This document shows positions 10,039 through 22,109 of a stretch of 64,000 bases of DNA, piece by piece. Each line of letters opens with the position of its first letter. Position 1 is the stretch's first letter. The notes below the pieces were generated by a model, which saw only the letters and a program-made list of their open reading frames with translations, did not search any database and had not been told where the DNA came from. The stretch is taken from positions 63,395,371 through 63,459,370 of the forward strand of contig NC_053393.1 in the NCBI RefSeq assembly GCF_905171765.1. Direction: 5' to 3'. The position numbers and the translations under genes were made by a program. This stretch comes from Bufo bufo (taxonomy: Eukaryota > Chordata > Amphibia > Anura > Bufonidae).

Positions 10039-11346
10039 CTAAGCGGTGTAGCGGCAGGCGTTCTGTCGCTGCAAGTTCGGGAGAGCTTTCCTCGCCACAT
10101 AAGAATGGCTGAAATGCATGGACAGTCTCCTCGACTTTGCCAGCACCTTGCGTAAGCCAGTGCACTTATTTAGAAAGCGTTGCACCACTAGGTAGATGAT
10201 GTGCGCCATGCAGAGAGCATGTGTTATTTCACCCAGGTTCAGCGCAGCCAGGATGCTGCACCCACTGTCGCTGTCCACCTTGCCCAATTGGAGTCGGCAG
10301 GGTGATAGTCTGCGGGATGTTTGCTGATTGATGTACTTTAGCCACTGCTCACCTGTGTGGTTTATCTCGCCCAGGCCTATCAGACGATCAGCTCCCGCAC
10401 AGCATGGCGAAGCTTGACTTAACACAGGCGATAGGAAGGTGGGGTAGTGTGAGCAAAACTGTGCCCTGCTGCTGTTGTGGACGGGCAAGCGTCCATAGGG
10501 AGGGAGGAGGATAAGCTCCTGGTGTGGGAGCCAGGTGCACACAATAATGTGGGGGAGAGGGTCAAAAAAGCCTAGCCTTCTTGCCGGGGTGCTGCCTCAC
10601 TGATGCCAGAAAAAACATCGACCCAGTGAGCCATAAAAGACATTGACTGTCCCTGCCAGTAAGAGCTGCCTCAGGTGTCCACTGTAGCCACACAGCGAGA
10701 ATTGCAGGGAGCGGCCCAGGTTGTCCACCACATGAGAGTACAAAGCAGGAATGGCATTTTGGGAGAAATAATGTTGGCTAGATATCTTCCAGTGAGGTTG
10801 TGCACACCATCAGCCCCCTAAAGGCAGCAGACTTAACTAAATGGTACGGCAGGAACTGCACCACCAGCAACTTGGCCAGATGGGAATTAAGCTTGCACAC
10901 CAGCTGATTGTGTATAGTTGTTTCCTGGCCACACATTCCATTATCGATGGCTGACAATGGAGCGGATGAGGAGTCTGAGCAGGAGAAGCGGAAAGGGATG
11001 ATGACGATGTGAAAGATACCATACTCCCCGTGGATGTGGCCTGCCTGCTGCAAGGGAAGTCCTGTTGTGGTAGCTTGCCACCACCTTTGCTGGCCCACAG
11101 GATTGGGCGATGCTGCTTCATATGATTCAATAGAGCTGTGGTGCCTACATTTGTGTTTGCCTGATCACATCTTATTTTGTTCTTGCACAGCTTGCATGGG
11201 GCAATTCTTCTGTCTTCCAGCAGTTTGGAGAAAAACTGCCAGACTGGAGATACTCGCGCAGGGAGCTTTGACCTCTGGCTCCATGGCACAGTGTCAGACT
11301 CTGAAGTCACCTCAACGTCATCTTGCTGCGACTGAGAGCCATCCAA
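10039..11346 (-). pseudogene. hAT transposase, copy B (BED-finger), degenerate
   Basis: Reading on the minus strand, 10837-11346 encodes an N-terminal BED zinc finger, the DNA-binding domain of hAT/ZBED proteins. It contains VWQFFSKLLEDRR, then CKLC, then TTALLNHMKQH with C-x2-C and H-x3-H spacing. The middle (10560-10830) is frameshifted but still shows the FSQNAIPALYSHVVDNLG region aligning with copy C. 10039-10542 holds the second catalytic region (DSGCSILAALNLGEITHALC) and the following helix. The hATC dimerisation domain is absent, so it is C-terminally truncated. It differs enough from copies A, C and D to be another subfamily. Confidence 0.85.
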
Positions 11347-11349
11347 TCC

Positions 11350-11800
11350 TAAATGTCATCCTCTTTCTCCTTAACGACAGTATTGTGCGTTTCCGAAGCC
11401 AGCAGGGACAACTGTGGCTTATTACTACTACTACTACTATTACTTCTGGCCGGACAGCTGGTGTTGCTACTACCACATTCTGGCTCTGGGTCTTTTGTTT
11501 GGAACCCTTCTGTAACAATGACATTTTTGGGCCTAAATATACAGAGTCACACAAATTATGAAACGATTTGCAAATCTACTTTCTGTTAATTAAAGACAGG
11601 TGCACTATGACGTCCTTCTCTTTCTACAAACACACTGAAGACACTAGTACCAACAGGTTACTTTGGAAATACTGCAGTATCGGAGCCACTAACGGATTTG
11701 TGCCCAATGTCTTTTACTCATTAAAACACCCAGATTGAAAAAAAATTCTCCAGTGTAAAACACAAGTTGACAAACTGCTATGCAATTTTTTAGTGTCAAT
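11350..11800. other. Probable 5' flank of hAT copy B
   Basis: Minus-strand frames here continue Ser/Glu-rich sequence upstream of the BED finger (a tactactacta microsatellite at 11430-11445 encodes a homopolymer run). No element end is recognised. Confidence 0.35.
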
Positions 11801-11804
11801 AGTA

Positions 11805-12290
11805 ATAATGTCCCTATAGTGCCCATACTAGTAATCATGTTCCCCATAGTGCCCCAGTAGTAATAATTATTCTTATAATTTGTGCCAGTAGAAAAATGTC
11901 CCCTTATAATGTGTGATAGTACAAAAATACCCCCTTATAATGTGTGCAAATAAAAAAATACCCCCTTATTATGTGTACCAGTACAAAAAATACTCCTTAT
12001 AAAGTGCCCAGTGCAAAAAATACCCCTTATTATGTGTGCCAGTGCTAAAAAATACCCCCTCACAATGTGCAACTGTAAAAAAAATACACCCTTATAATGT
12101 GCACCAGTACAAGAAATACTTTATAGAGTGCTCCCTCTTAGTGCCCCCAGTAGAGCCAATGTGCCCATAGAACCCACCATAATGTGTGCCAGTATAAAAA
12201 CAAGCCCCCTTATATGTGCCAGTACATAATTCCCATATTTACTGCCCCCAGTAGATGTCCCCATAGTGCTCCCCATAGTGGCCCAACAGC
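11805..12290. repeat. Degenerate minisatellite, about 36-bp unit
   Basis: Tandem units of the type cccccttataatgtgtgcca followed by gtacaaaaata cover about 480 bp with drifting length. Non-coding. Confidence 0.8.
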
Positions 12291-12934
12291 ATGGTGCAAA
12301 ATAAAAAACAATAAAGTAAAAAACTTACTTCCGTGCAGCTGTCAGCGATACAGTGCAGGCCTCTTGCGGCCTGTTTCCTGAGCTGTACCCTGCCCGCTTC
12401 AGGCTGAACCATGATGAGGGAAAGGTGGGGCAGGGAGAAATCACTCCTTTGCCCCACCTCAGCACTAGTGATGAGCGGCAGGGGCAATATTCGAATTTGC
12501 AATTATTTTCTTGATTGCAAAAATCGGCAATGTAATATGCGCGTATTGCGCGCGCAATACAGGCGTGAGTCACTGTTGGTACATTTTTCAAGCTGCTAGA
12601 TATTTCCTGAGACTGGAGAAAATGGTTGGCACGGCAGAACATTACAATAGCTTTATATGCAAATAGAGTGCTCCAATATATTCGCGATTGCGCAAATTGG
12701 CAATTAATGATGCGCATATGCGCAACTTCACATTTTAGCAGGTCTGAGTAGATATTACTGATTGGTGCACTAAGTATTGTTGTGACATCACAGCACTATG
12801 TCTGTAGCCTGTATGTATGGACAGCGGAACCTATCACACTACCTAACACCCTGCACTGGAACCTATCTGCTACACTATATCAGGATATAACCTACACTGA
12901 CTATCTCCCACTAACTATCTGTATTATATATATA

Positions 12935-14583
12935 CAGTCAGGTCCATAAATATTGGGACTGTCACAATTCTAACATTTTTGGCTCTATACACCACCACAA
13001 TGGATTTGAAATGAAATGAACAAAATGTGCTTTAACTTCAGACTGTCAGCTTTAATTTGAGGGTATTTACATCCAAATCAAGTGAACGTTGTAGGAATTA
13101 AAACAGTTTACATATATGCCTCCCACTTGTTAAGGGACCAAAAGTAATGGGACAATTGGCTTCTCAGCTGTTCCATGGCCAGGTGTGTGTTATTTCCTCA
13201 TTATCCCAATTACAATGAGCAGATACAAGGTCCAGAGTTCATTTCAAGTGTGCTATTTGCATTTGGAATCTGTTGCTGTCAACTCTTAAGATGAGATCCA
13301 AAGAGCTGTCACTATCAGTGAAGCAAGCCATCATTAGGCTGAAAAAACACAACAAACCCATCAGAGAGATAGCAAAAACATTAGGCGTGGCCAAAACAAC
13401 TGTTTGGAACATTCTTAAAAAGAAAGAACGCATCGGTGAGCTCAGCAACACTAAAAGACCTGGAAGACCACAGAAAACAACTGTGGTGGATGACCAAAGA
13501 ATTCTTTCCCTGGTGAAGAAAACACCCTTCACAACAGTTGGCCAGATCAAGAACACTCTACAGGAGGTAGGTGTATGTGTGTCAAAGTCAACAATCAAGA
13601 GAAGACTTCACCAGAGTGAATACAGAGGGTTCACCACAAGATGTAAACCATTGGTGAGCCTCAAAAACAGGAAGGCCAGATTAGAGTTTGCCAAACAACA
13701 TCTAAAAAAAAGCCTTCTCAGTTCTGGAACAACATACTATGGACAGATGAGACCAAGATCAACTTGTACCAGAGTGATGGGAAGAGAAGAGTATGGAGAA
13801 GGAAAGGAACTGCTCATGATCCTAAGCATACGACCTCATCAGTAAAGCATGGGGGTGGTAGTGTCATGGCGTGGGGATGTATGGCTGCCAATGGAACTGG
13901 TTCTCTTGTATTTATTGATGATGTGACTGCTGACAAAAGCAGCAGGATGAATTCTGAAGTGTTTCGGGCAATGTTATCTGCTCATATTCAGCCAAATGCT
14001 TCAGAACTCATTGGACGGCGCTTCACAGTGCAGATGGACAATGACCCAAAGCATACTGCAAAAGCAACCAAAGAGTATTTTAAATGAAAGAAGTGTAATG
14101 TTATGTAATGGTCAAGTCAATCACCTGACCTGAATCCGATTGAGCATGCATTTCACTTGCTGAAGACAAAACTGAAGGGAAAATGCCCCAAGAACAAGCA
14201 GGAACTGAAGACAGCTGCAGTAGAGGCCTGGCAGAGCATCACCAGGGATGAAACCCAGCATCTGGTGATGTCTATGCGTTCCAGACTTCAGGCTGTAATT
14301 GACTGCAAAGGATTTGCAACCAAGTATTAAAAAGTGAAAGTTTGATTTATGATTATTATTCTGTCCCATTACTTTTGGGACCTTAACAAGTGGGAGGCAC
14401 ATATGCAAACGGTTTTAATTCCTACACCGTTCACCTGATTTGGATGTAAATACCCTCAAATTAAAGCTGACAGTCTGCAGTTAAAACACATCTTGTTCGT
14501 TTCATTTCAAATCCATTGTGGTGGTGTATAGAGCCAAAAATGTTAGAATTGTGTCGATGTCCCAATATTTATGGACCTGACTG
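12935..14583 (+). mobile_element. Tc1/mariner element, copy B
   Basis: TA (12933-12934) and TA (14584-14585) flank 1,649 bp with long inverted ends. These start cagtcaggtccataaatatt and end with the inverse aatatttatggacctgactg. Similarity extends more than 150 bp inward on both sides (acaaaatgtgctttaactt and its mirror). It is inserted in the middle of the 12466-14937 hAT element. Confidence 0.95.
13291..14330 (+). pseudogene. Tc1-like transposase, copy B, nearly full length
   Basis: The start is chosen at MRSKELSLSVKQ, the usual Tc1 beginning. A helix-turn-helix (IREIAKTLGVAKTTVWNILK) and a GRPQ hook (KRPGRPQKTT) form the paired-like DNA-binding domain. Catalytic DD34E residues are visible: WTDETK (about 13740), QMDNDPKHTAKA (about 14030) and SPDLNPIEH (about 14120). 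Two lesions disable it. One is a one-base slip in the A-run near 13706-13712; the other is a stop after KEYFK at 14085 with a local frame change. The length of about 345 codons is normal for the family. Confidence 0.93.
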
Positions 14584-14945
14584 TAAGCTAACTATCTAAC
14601 TATCTAATGTAGTGTGGAAAGCACAGAGCACACCAATGACACTGCTGTCTCTCTCTCAGAACTCCATAAAACTACAGAAAATGGCTGCTGGGAAGGTCCT
14701 TATATAGTAAGGGGTAGGCAACTTTCCTACTGGTTGCTAGGGATGTTGCTAAGTTCAGACAAAGACATTGCAGCCTTCTCATTGGCCCACAAGCAAGAAG
14801 GGAGGTTACTGATGAAAAAAAAATCTAGAATATTCGAGAATACGAATATATATCACTATATTCTAAATCTTCACGAATTCTCAAAGTGGCGATATTCGGA
14901 TTAAAATTCGTGATTCGAATATTCGCACACGACACTACTCAACAC

Positions 14946-15885
14946 CTAACTGTATTGCCGTCCCTGACTTAGGCGGCGGTCTGAATTGAGACTGCTGAGA
15001 CTCCTATAGCTACGCCTCTGAATAGGATTCTGTGTTATTTGGGTAGCCAGGGTACTTGTCACATGACACAGCTGAGGAACAAAGGGAGGTTACAAAATGC
15101 ACTTACTGGTAAGATTACCTTCATTACAGTTTACATCTTGTACATCTTGTACATCTTGTAGACTAAAAACAATCAGGAAATATTTTGGTCAAAACCAAAA
15201 TAACAAAACCAAATAAACTGTGGTGTTAAACCATTAAGTGGAGTCTAAGATCCCAAGGTCGCTTCCCAAGAGTAGTCGCCATTACCAATGTCTAATATTG
15301 AGATGGAGGGAGCAGAAGTTTGCGGTACCAAATCAGGTTGGTAGGGCAGAAGGTCAGGACAGGTGGAGTTCTTGCAACACTAGAATCAGGCAGAAGTTCA
15401 GGGCAGGCACCAGACAGGAGCACAAGGTCGGGGATCAGTCAAGTCAGTATAGGGAAGCACATCTTAGCACTCTGTTGGAACCTTAGGAAACATATTGGAG
15501 AGATGGGGATTGGTCCCTAAACAGCAGGTATTGATGACATCAGAACACAAAAAATAAAAAGTTAATCATGACTTATCTGCAGTACTTGGGTGCAGTTTAG
15601 AACACAAACAGAACTTCACAGAAAATATTAGTGTTGAATGCACCCAGGACAACATGGTTGGATTTGCAAAGCAGACCAAGAGAAAATACCGTCCTGGGAA
15701 GACATAGATGACAATGGACAGTGTGCGCAGTGGGCATGGTAGTATGTCATGTTATAATCTGACAGCTATTTCCTGATTTGCATGCAAGGTGATGATAGAA
15801 GGCCCCCCAACCCGCACCTGTCAATGCAAAAACAATAAAACAGTCTCTTACAAACATAGTCTAAAAGAAGATGTCCAAATTTTTA
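14946..15885. other. Non-coding, possible LTR-like fragment
   Basis: Contains a triple tacatcttg repeat at 15132-15160. At 15300-15480 there is a stretch of caggcagaagttcagggcag-type words that resembles the repeat flanking the Gypsy element near 48.1 kb. Short frames here have no family features. Confidence 0.35.
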
Positions 15886-15899
15886 TAACTTGGTATATT

Positions 15900-16330
15900 C
15901 CTCCCCCCCCCCCCCCCCCCCCCACGCGCAAGACCTCGGGAGTCTAACATACTTACCTGCTCCTTGCCACTCAGTTCTGGGTCTTTCAGTCCGCTGCTCT
16001 TTTCACCGCACTCCGGTCCCCATATGTAGACTTTCATCATGTATGGGAGCCACTTGCGCCGCTGAAGCCAATGACTGGCCACATTGGCGATGTTTCCTCC
16101 AAGCAGCACTGGCGCTTGGGTGAAACATGATCACTGCGGACCCTCATTAGCTGCAGCAGTGCATGTGACTCCATCCATGCCAAATGTTTACTCATGGGGA
16201 CTGGAGAAAGAAGTCGACCAAAGGAGTTGGAACCATGTGGCAGGGAGCAGTAAAGTATGCTTGACTCCACAGGTCCAGCGAAGAACGAGGAGAATTAAAA
16301 AAAGTATAAGAATCTGGACAACCCCTTTAA
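15900..16330. mobile_element. TTAA-type MITE fragment with poly-C tract
   Basis: The right end is gaatctggacaacccctttaa (TTAA at 16327-16330), the inverse of the common TTAAAGGGGTTGTCC start of amphibian TTAA MITEs. A run of about 22 C's lies at 15902-15923. The left end is degenerate. Non-coding. Confidence 0.5.
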
Positions 16331-16339
16331 AGGGGGAGT

Positions 16340-17225
16340 GTAACATTTAACCCCCTTACAAACAATTGTAGCCACCAAATTACGGGTATTAGAACCAAAT
16401 AAAGCCGGACGATTAAGAATAATCAAGGCATATATCCCAAAGATGATTCCACCCACTAAATCTGTGACCAAGGGCTCTGCACCAGCCTACCATTATGGTC
16501 ATGGAATATGAGTGTTTCAAAAATCCAGTTAATTACAGAAAGTGTAAAATGTAGGGATGATTTCTGTATAAAACTGAAACCTTTCAAATGGAGATTATGC
16601 ATTTGCATCATGATCACGATCCTAAGACTGGTGGGTCCCATTAAACTAATTATATTTAGATTTCAAAGAAAATAACTGCAAGCATTGCTTAAGGAAGATA
16701 ACGCTAGAATATGTACGACTCCTGCCTTTGACACCATATTTCATCATTATAAAAGAGCAAAAGCTGATCTCTGCTATAGCATGCCACACGGCAATGTGTA
16801 AGTGGGTAAACCATTGTTCCAGGCTAAGGAAGCGGAGAAAGGTAATTAATGCAACATGTAATATAGTGAGGAGCTGTGCTAGATAGATCCCACAGGGACC
16901 AGAGTCAGATACATTGTTGTTTTCTGTATTTCAAGCTCGAAACAAAGAACAGAAAAGTTTATTATATCTTATCATTGGATAATAACAAGCAATGATAACA
17001 AGGGTAAAAACGAAAATACCAATTATTTGGATACCAAATAAAATAGTATTATATATTCCTAAAAAGATATATGTAAAAGAAACTTTCAAAAATATTCAGA
17101 AAGACTAACTACAACACAAGCTCACAATGTGGGATACGTACAAAAACTTCCACATGAGTCGCCTCGTAACATAGACAGTCACAGAGCACAGTCAATCACA
17201 CATACAGCAAGCCCTTGAGGACCTG
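16340..17225. other. No gene or recognised repeat
   Basis: AT-rich sequence with only short frames; no transposon ends or RNA gene signatures are visible. Confidence 0.5.
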
Positions 17226-17229
17226 GCGT

Positions 17230-18020
17230 GATGGATTGCAGTGGCCCTGACTATAGGGTGTGTAAAAGTGGTCTTCCCCAGTGCCTGACAGGAGATATAG
17301 TAGTGCAATGGCCATCGTATGGTGTGATAAGAGTCAGTAAACCAGGCCAGAGGTAGAAGAATAAACTTCTCTTTTTACCTGAGTGCAAAATAGAAGTTAT
17401 AGTACATCCAACAATAATCTGTACACAGTGCAAATCGTGTTCCTAGATGGAGAGATATGGAGGCTGGCAAAATGGCAAATAACTGCACTCTTGGTATGCT
17501 ATCTTGTTAAAGTCTCTCTTTCTAGAATCTCTGGCTGGAAACTGTAATCTGGCAATTGTGGCTGTAGTTTCCGCTGTGAGATGGTTTTAGAGTCATATCT
17601 GGCAAGGAAGTAGTTAAGTGTGATGGGTGTCTTAACTGTAGTCCATCACAAGCAAAGTCTGTAATAGCTGTAGACACAGGTTACCTTGCTGACTTCTACA
17701 TTTGGCAATGCAGATTCTAAGTTCTCGTTGATCCTTCTGTTTTTCTTGTTTATTCCATATAAAAAGCAGTAAATCTCCACAGAGATCGGTTAGCCTCCAG
17801 ATCTTGAGCCCTAAACAGAAGGAGCACATGGACTTGCTTCCTCTCTCCTCACTCACTAGACTAGAATGCTTCACTAAACAGGAAGTTAAACTAGCCCATT
17901 CGTGCCGAGAGGGGAGTAACAGGACGGTTAACCCTGTCCCTGCCAACCATACCAAGTCATGCTGGGTGTACATGACATTACATCACAATAAGAACACACT
18001 ATTTGCAGATACCCCTTGTA
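17230..18020. repeat. Dispersed repeat family R1, copy 2 (longest)
   Basis: Shares ordered blocks with copies 1 and 3: atggaggctggcaaaatggc at 17460, tgggtgtcttaactgtagtc at 17623, taaccctgtccctgccaacc at 17929 and gcagatacc at 18006. Its left part (tgacaggagatatagtagtg; ctgagtgcaaaatagaagtt) also matches 50695-50945. No coding capacity is convincing. Confidence 0.62.
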
Positions 18021-18035
18021 CTACACACACATTAT

Positions 18036-18300
18036 AGCTGTTTGTCAAACACTTGCTCGGCCAACAGCTATTCAGTCTAACCTCCCTCCATACACATGCA
18101 CAATCAGGAAAAGCATGTATGCATTTTCAAACAGGGAGAGGGCTGTAAGCTATTACCAGACACTTCTGTTGCCAGCTTATCTCTCTGAGAACAAAAGGAT
18201 GATATATATTGAAATCTAACCGTCAGATCCTTTTCTTCTAGACATCTGCCTTCGAGAAGAGTCAGGAGGCTGCCCCATATTCATTAGATGGTGCATCTTA
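18036..18300. repeat. Dispersed repeat family R2, copy 1
   Basis: Matches 50215-50520 in order: acacatgcacaatc..., then ccagacacttctgttgcc, then cttatctctctgagaacaaa, then a late gacatctgcc. Non-coding MITE-like family of unknown class. Confidence 0.55.
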
Positions 18301-18800
18301 TGCGAAGGGGTTGAACAAGTTAATAAATAAAAAGGTGCCAGAGAAGTGCAGCCGTGACCTGCCTGTATACTGCACTTGGCTGCTGCATCCAATCACTGGC
18401 CTCAGCGGTCTCATGCTATTTACTGATGAGGCCAGTGATTGGCTGATGTTGTCATGTGAGGTATATATCATCACTGCAGGCAAGAGCATGACCTCATGGT
18501 GGCAGCAGCGGCAAGGCTGGAGCAGAGGGTTTTAACAAGTCAGTATAACTTCTTCTATTATTTTAACACCTCCCTGCCTTTTTTTTTAATTAAATAAGAC
18601 ACCCTTTTTAAGGTTACTAAAGCTGAAAAAAGGACCAAGCTGCAATGCCAAGCACAAGCCATAAACAAGAGTGGCTTGTGCTTGACAAGGTGCTTGGAGG
18701 GGAAAAAAAAACTATTCTGTCCCAGGGAGACACAAGATTTGTCAAGAGAGAGACTCACATAGAAGGTTTTAAAGACATGCATGCAGCCAATCAGTCAATC
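18300..18800. other. Non-coding, inverted-repeat remnant
   Basis: ccaatcactggcctcagc (18390) and gatgaggccagtgattggct (18425) form an imperfect hairpin, a likely MITE core. No ends are secure. Confidence 0.4.
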
Positions 18801-18814
18801 ACAGTAAAATCCTA

Positions 18815-19030
18815 CAAAGCGCAATCCATTGCCCACATAAGGTCTTGTAGCACCTACAGAGTGCCATACTTTTCCACATAATGTCTGGTAGTACTGTACC
18901 TACAGAGTGCTTAACTTTGCCCACGTAATATCTAGTAGTACCTATAGGGTGCCATACTTTGCCTACATAAGGTCTTGTAGCACCTACATAATGTCTTGTA
19001 GTACCTTCAGAGTACCATAGTTTGCAAAAA
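18815..19030. repeat. Degenerate tandem repeat, about 40-bp unit
   Basis: About five to six drifting copies of cacataatgtcttgtagtacc followed by tacagagtgccatactttg. Confidence 0.75.
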
Positions 19031-19099
19031 TATAAATGCAACACTTTCGGTTTTGCCACCATTTTGCATGAGCTGAACTCAAAGATCTGAAACAATTTC

Positions 19100-19590
19100 T
19101 ACATACACCAAAGATCCATTACTCTCAAGTAATGAGGAGGTATGGAGGCTGGTTGGATGGCAATTAAAAGGCACTAGTGGATATAGGTGTCTACTGTGAT
19201 ATAGGTTTGACCTGGTGATCAATCTAAAAGATGGGTGTCTAAGCTGTAGTCCTTCACCTTGCATCAGTGTCTGTGAAGTTGTAATGTTGCAGATCACTCT
19301 GCTGTCTTGACAAATTGATGCTTTCTGGAAGCAGTATTCTACTGGTCTCTTCGAAGTGATGGTCTCACAGAAGAACTGGATCTGGTTCCTAGGAGCAGGA
19401 GCTTTCAAATGTGCTTTCTCTCCCTTCCCTGACTGAACTGGAAGTTCCCCTTCTGTCAGGAAACAGGACCAGCCCACTCCTACCAAGAGAGGAACATGGT
19501 GGCTAGCCCTGTTCCTGCCAACCATACCTCTTGCTGAAATACACAGCACTATACATAATAAAACACAATAATGGCAGATACCCCTAGGTC
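19100..19590. repeat. Dispersed repeat family R1, copy 3
   Basis: Shares gtatggaggctggttggatg, tgggtgtctaagctgtagtc, ctagccctgttcctgccaac and gcagatacccctaggtctgg with the copies at 4.1 and 17.2 kb, in the same order and orientation. Confidence 0.62.
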
Positions 19591-19599
19591 TGGGATACT

Positions 19600-20590
19600 G
19601 CAGTTACCCACAAGCCACTCATCCACGTAACAAATTTGGAGTAAAATTTTGACCCCAATACTAGCCCTATATAGCTTAGCTTCTAACAGGTATGGCACAG
19701 TAAAGTGTTCGTTTTTATTGTCTTATGTAAAAACGTAGAGTCTATTAAAGAAATGGGAAACATATTTATTTCTGCATTGTAGTCTGGTGTTCCCAGCCCA
19801 GCCTTAATTTTCACATTAACACATTTCAGGGAAGGTTTTCAGTAATGATTTCTGGTAAGTTAGTAAATGATTTGCAGGAATGTTTGAACCTTTCCACTTT
19901 CACCGGTTTCCATTACTGTATAAGGAAATACAGCAATTTCATGTAAAAGTACAAGACATGTTTGGTGGATTGGATTGGTTACAATTCCTTCCTTTTTCTG
20001 TCCCAGCATGAGCAAAAGGTTCGAAGGCTAATTTAGCCAACACGAGTGGCCAAATCAGATGAGATCCAGCTCAGGAAAAGCAGTCACTGGAGATGAGTAA
20101 TTCTAAGAAATTGTAGTCTCTGGTCCTTCTTCGGGAAACAGATCAGCTCAATTTGACACAAAAAAGTAGATTGTCTAATAGGAACAAATATAAACGCTCT
20201 TCTAAAAATCACATGTAGGAAATGACATAAAGCTTAATCTCTGTATACAACTTTCAAATATAATTTGAGTTTCACTTCCTTGTCATTTTCAAGATCGCTG
20301 TTTCCTGTCAGTGAATGAAATTGTATCTAGACATACCAGACATTGTAGCAACCAATCAGAGAGATTTGCACAACTACTTATTATACAGGCGGCCCCTGCC
20401 CGCAGCTGCCCTGCTCCTCTGTACGGGCACAGGTGCCAGATCATACACCAGGCTGGCCCCTCTCTCCAAGGTGGTTCACAGATCCATGCCTTCTTCTCCT
20501 GCTGTCAGCAGCAGGCCCAGGCTTCAACATCCCATGTGCAGGCTAGGGCCTGCTCCTTCTGTCCTTAGGGCATGTGCACTCTTTCTGACC
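19600..20590. other. No gene or recognised repeat
   Basis: Mixed-composition sequence with only short frames. A short GC-rich patch at 20390-20540 lies next to the following MITE. Nothing diagnostic. Confidence 0.45.
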
Positions 20591-20591
20591 C

Positions 20592-20926
20592 TTAAAGGGC
20601 ATCTGTCAGAAAACTTGTTCCTATGAAACTGGCTGACCTGTTACATGTGCGCTTGGATACTAGGTTATGGTATCTCAGTAGTAATAAGTCAGGGCAATTG
20701 GACTGTATTTTTCCTTGAAGATGTTTCACAGGTCATCTTACTGACTTTCTCAATTTGATGGACTTGTACAAGGAATCTACAGCATTCACCAGTATTTAAT
20801 GCCTCTGTTTCCTTGTACAAGTCATTCTAATTGAGAAAGCCAGCTGGATTACTAATGAAATGTCTTCAAGAGAAAATGCAACAAGTCCAGTTGCTCTGAC
20901 TTATTACAACCGGAAAACCTCTTTAA
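20592..20926. mobile_element. Palindromic TTAA MITE
   Basis: TTAA at 20592-20595 and 20923-20926. Long imperfect inverted arms: aataagtcagggcaattgga (about 20685) mirrors tccagttgctctgacttatt (about 20887), and cttgtacaaggaa mirrors ttccttgtacaag. TTAA duplication with a foldback body fits T2/Kolobok or piggyBac-type MITEs. Confidence 0.75.
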
Positions 20927-21001
20927 GAGAAAGACATCAAATCAATCTCCCGAACCTCTAAAAGCACCACGGTGTCCATCATTCATAAGTCCCCTCCTGG
21001 C

Positions 21002-21390
21002 TTAAAGGGGTTGTCCAATGTGGGACACTTATAGCATATAGATAAGATATGCAATAAATGACAACTAGGTTCATGTCCCACCACTGTGGCCTGCTCCTAT
21101 CTTGAGAATGGTGCCACATCTTTCAGCTACCGTGAATGCAGAGCTGGACGCATGTGCATGGCTTTCTCCATTCACTTTTATAGGAGTTCAAAAATAGCTG
21201 AGTAAGTGTGTTGGGCTATTTTCCTAAACTGCCGTATAGTGCTCAAACAGTTTTCCATTCATGGCAGCCATGAGATGGGACCCCATACTGGGAAAGGTGT
21301 GGTGGGTCTGGTTGTACCTGCACCTACTGGACATAAATGGCATATCTTGTGGATATACTATAAATGCCCCAGATGGGAAAACCCCTTGAG
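21002..21390. mobile_element. TTAA MITE of the TTAAAGGGGTTGTCC family
   Basis: Left end ttaaaggggttgtccaatgt; right end ccagatgggaaaaccccttg, slightly decayed. A related left half in the same orientation lies at 50517-50715. Non-coding. Confidence 0.65.
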
Positions 21391-21399
21391 GTTCTGACC

Positions 21400-21590
21400 C
21401 AGCTACTTCCTGTCAGCTATATTAACGCTTAAAGGGTTAAAATCTCTGACACGCAATCACCAACAGAGCTTACAGGTCTGATTCTATATCACATCACAGA
21501 TCCACATGAGAATAAGCATCATGCAATGGCTTTTTGGTGTGAAAAACAACAACACAATCAGTGCAAAACCCCTATTACTACACATTGGCA
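21400..21590. other. Short non-coding spacer
   Basis: No recognised features. Confidence 0.4.
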
Positions 21591-22109
21591 TCTAACCCCC
21601 TAGGGACCGGGCTCATTTTCACCTTAAGGACCAGGCCATTTTTTGCAAATCTGACCAGTGTCACTTTAAAAGGTGATAACTTTAAAACGCTTTGACTTAT
21701 CCAGGCCATTCTGAGATAGTTTTTTCGTCACATATTGTACTTCATGACACTGGTAAAATGAAGTAAAAATAAAACATTTTTATTTATAAAAAAAATACCA
21801 AATTTTGAAAAATTTTGAAAGAAAATGTGCAAATTTCCAAGTTTCAATTTCTCTACTTCTATAATACATAGTAATACCTACAAAAATAGTTATTACTTTA
21901 CATTCCCCATATGTCTACTTCATGTTTGGATCATTTTGGGAATGACATTTTATTTTTGGGGGACATTACAAGGCTTAGAAGTTTAGAAGCAAATCTTGAA
22001 ATTTCTCAGAAATTTTCAAAAACCAACTTTTTAAGGACCAGTTCAGGTCTGAAGTCACTTTTTGAGGCTTACATAATAGAAACCACCCATAAATTGACCC
22101 ATTATAGAA

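Larger units (their letters stand above)
12466..14937. mobile_element. Non-autonomous hAT element, split by Tc1 copy B
   Basis: Ends are tagtgatgagcggcaggggc and, inverted, tagtgtcgtgtgcgaatatt. They are flanked by 8-bp repeats ctcagcac (12458-12465) and ctcaacac (14938-14945), identical at 7 of 8 positions, the hAT target-duplication length. Without the nested Tc1 it is about 820 bp. Both ends are full of attcgaat and ttgcgca words. No transposase. Confidence 0.82.
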
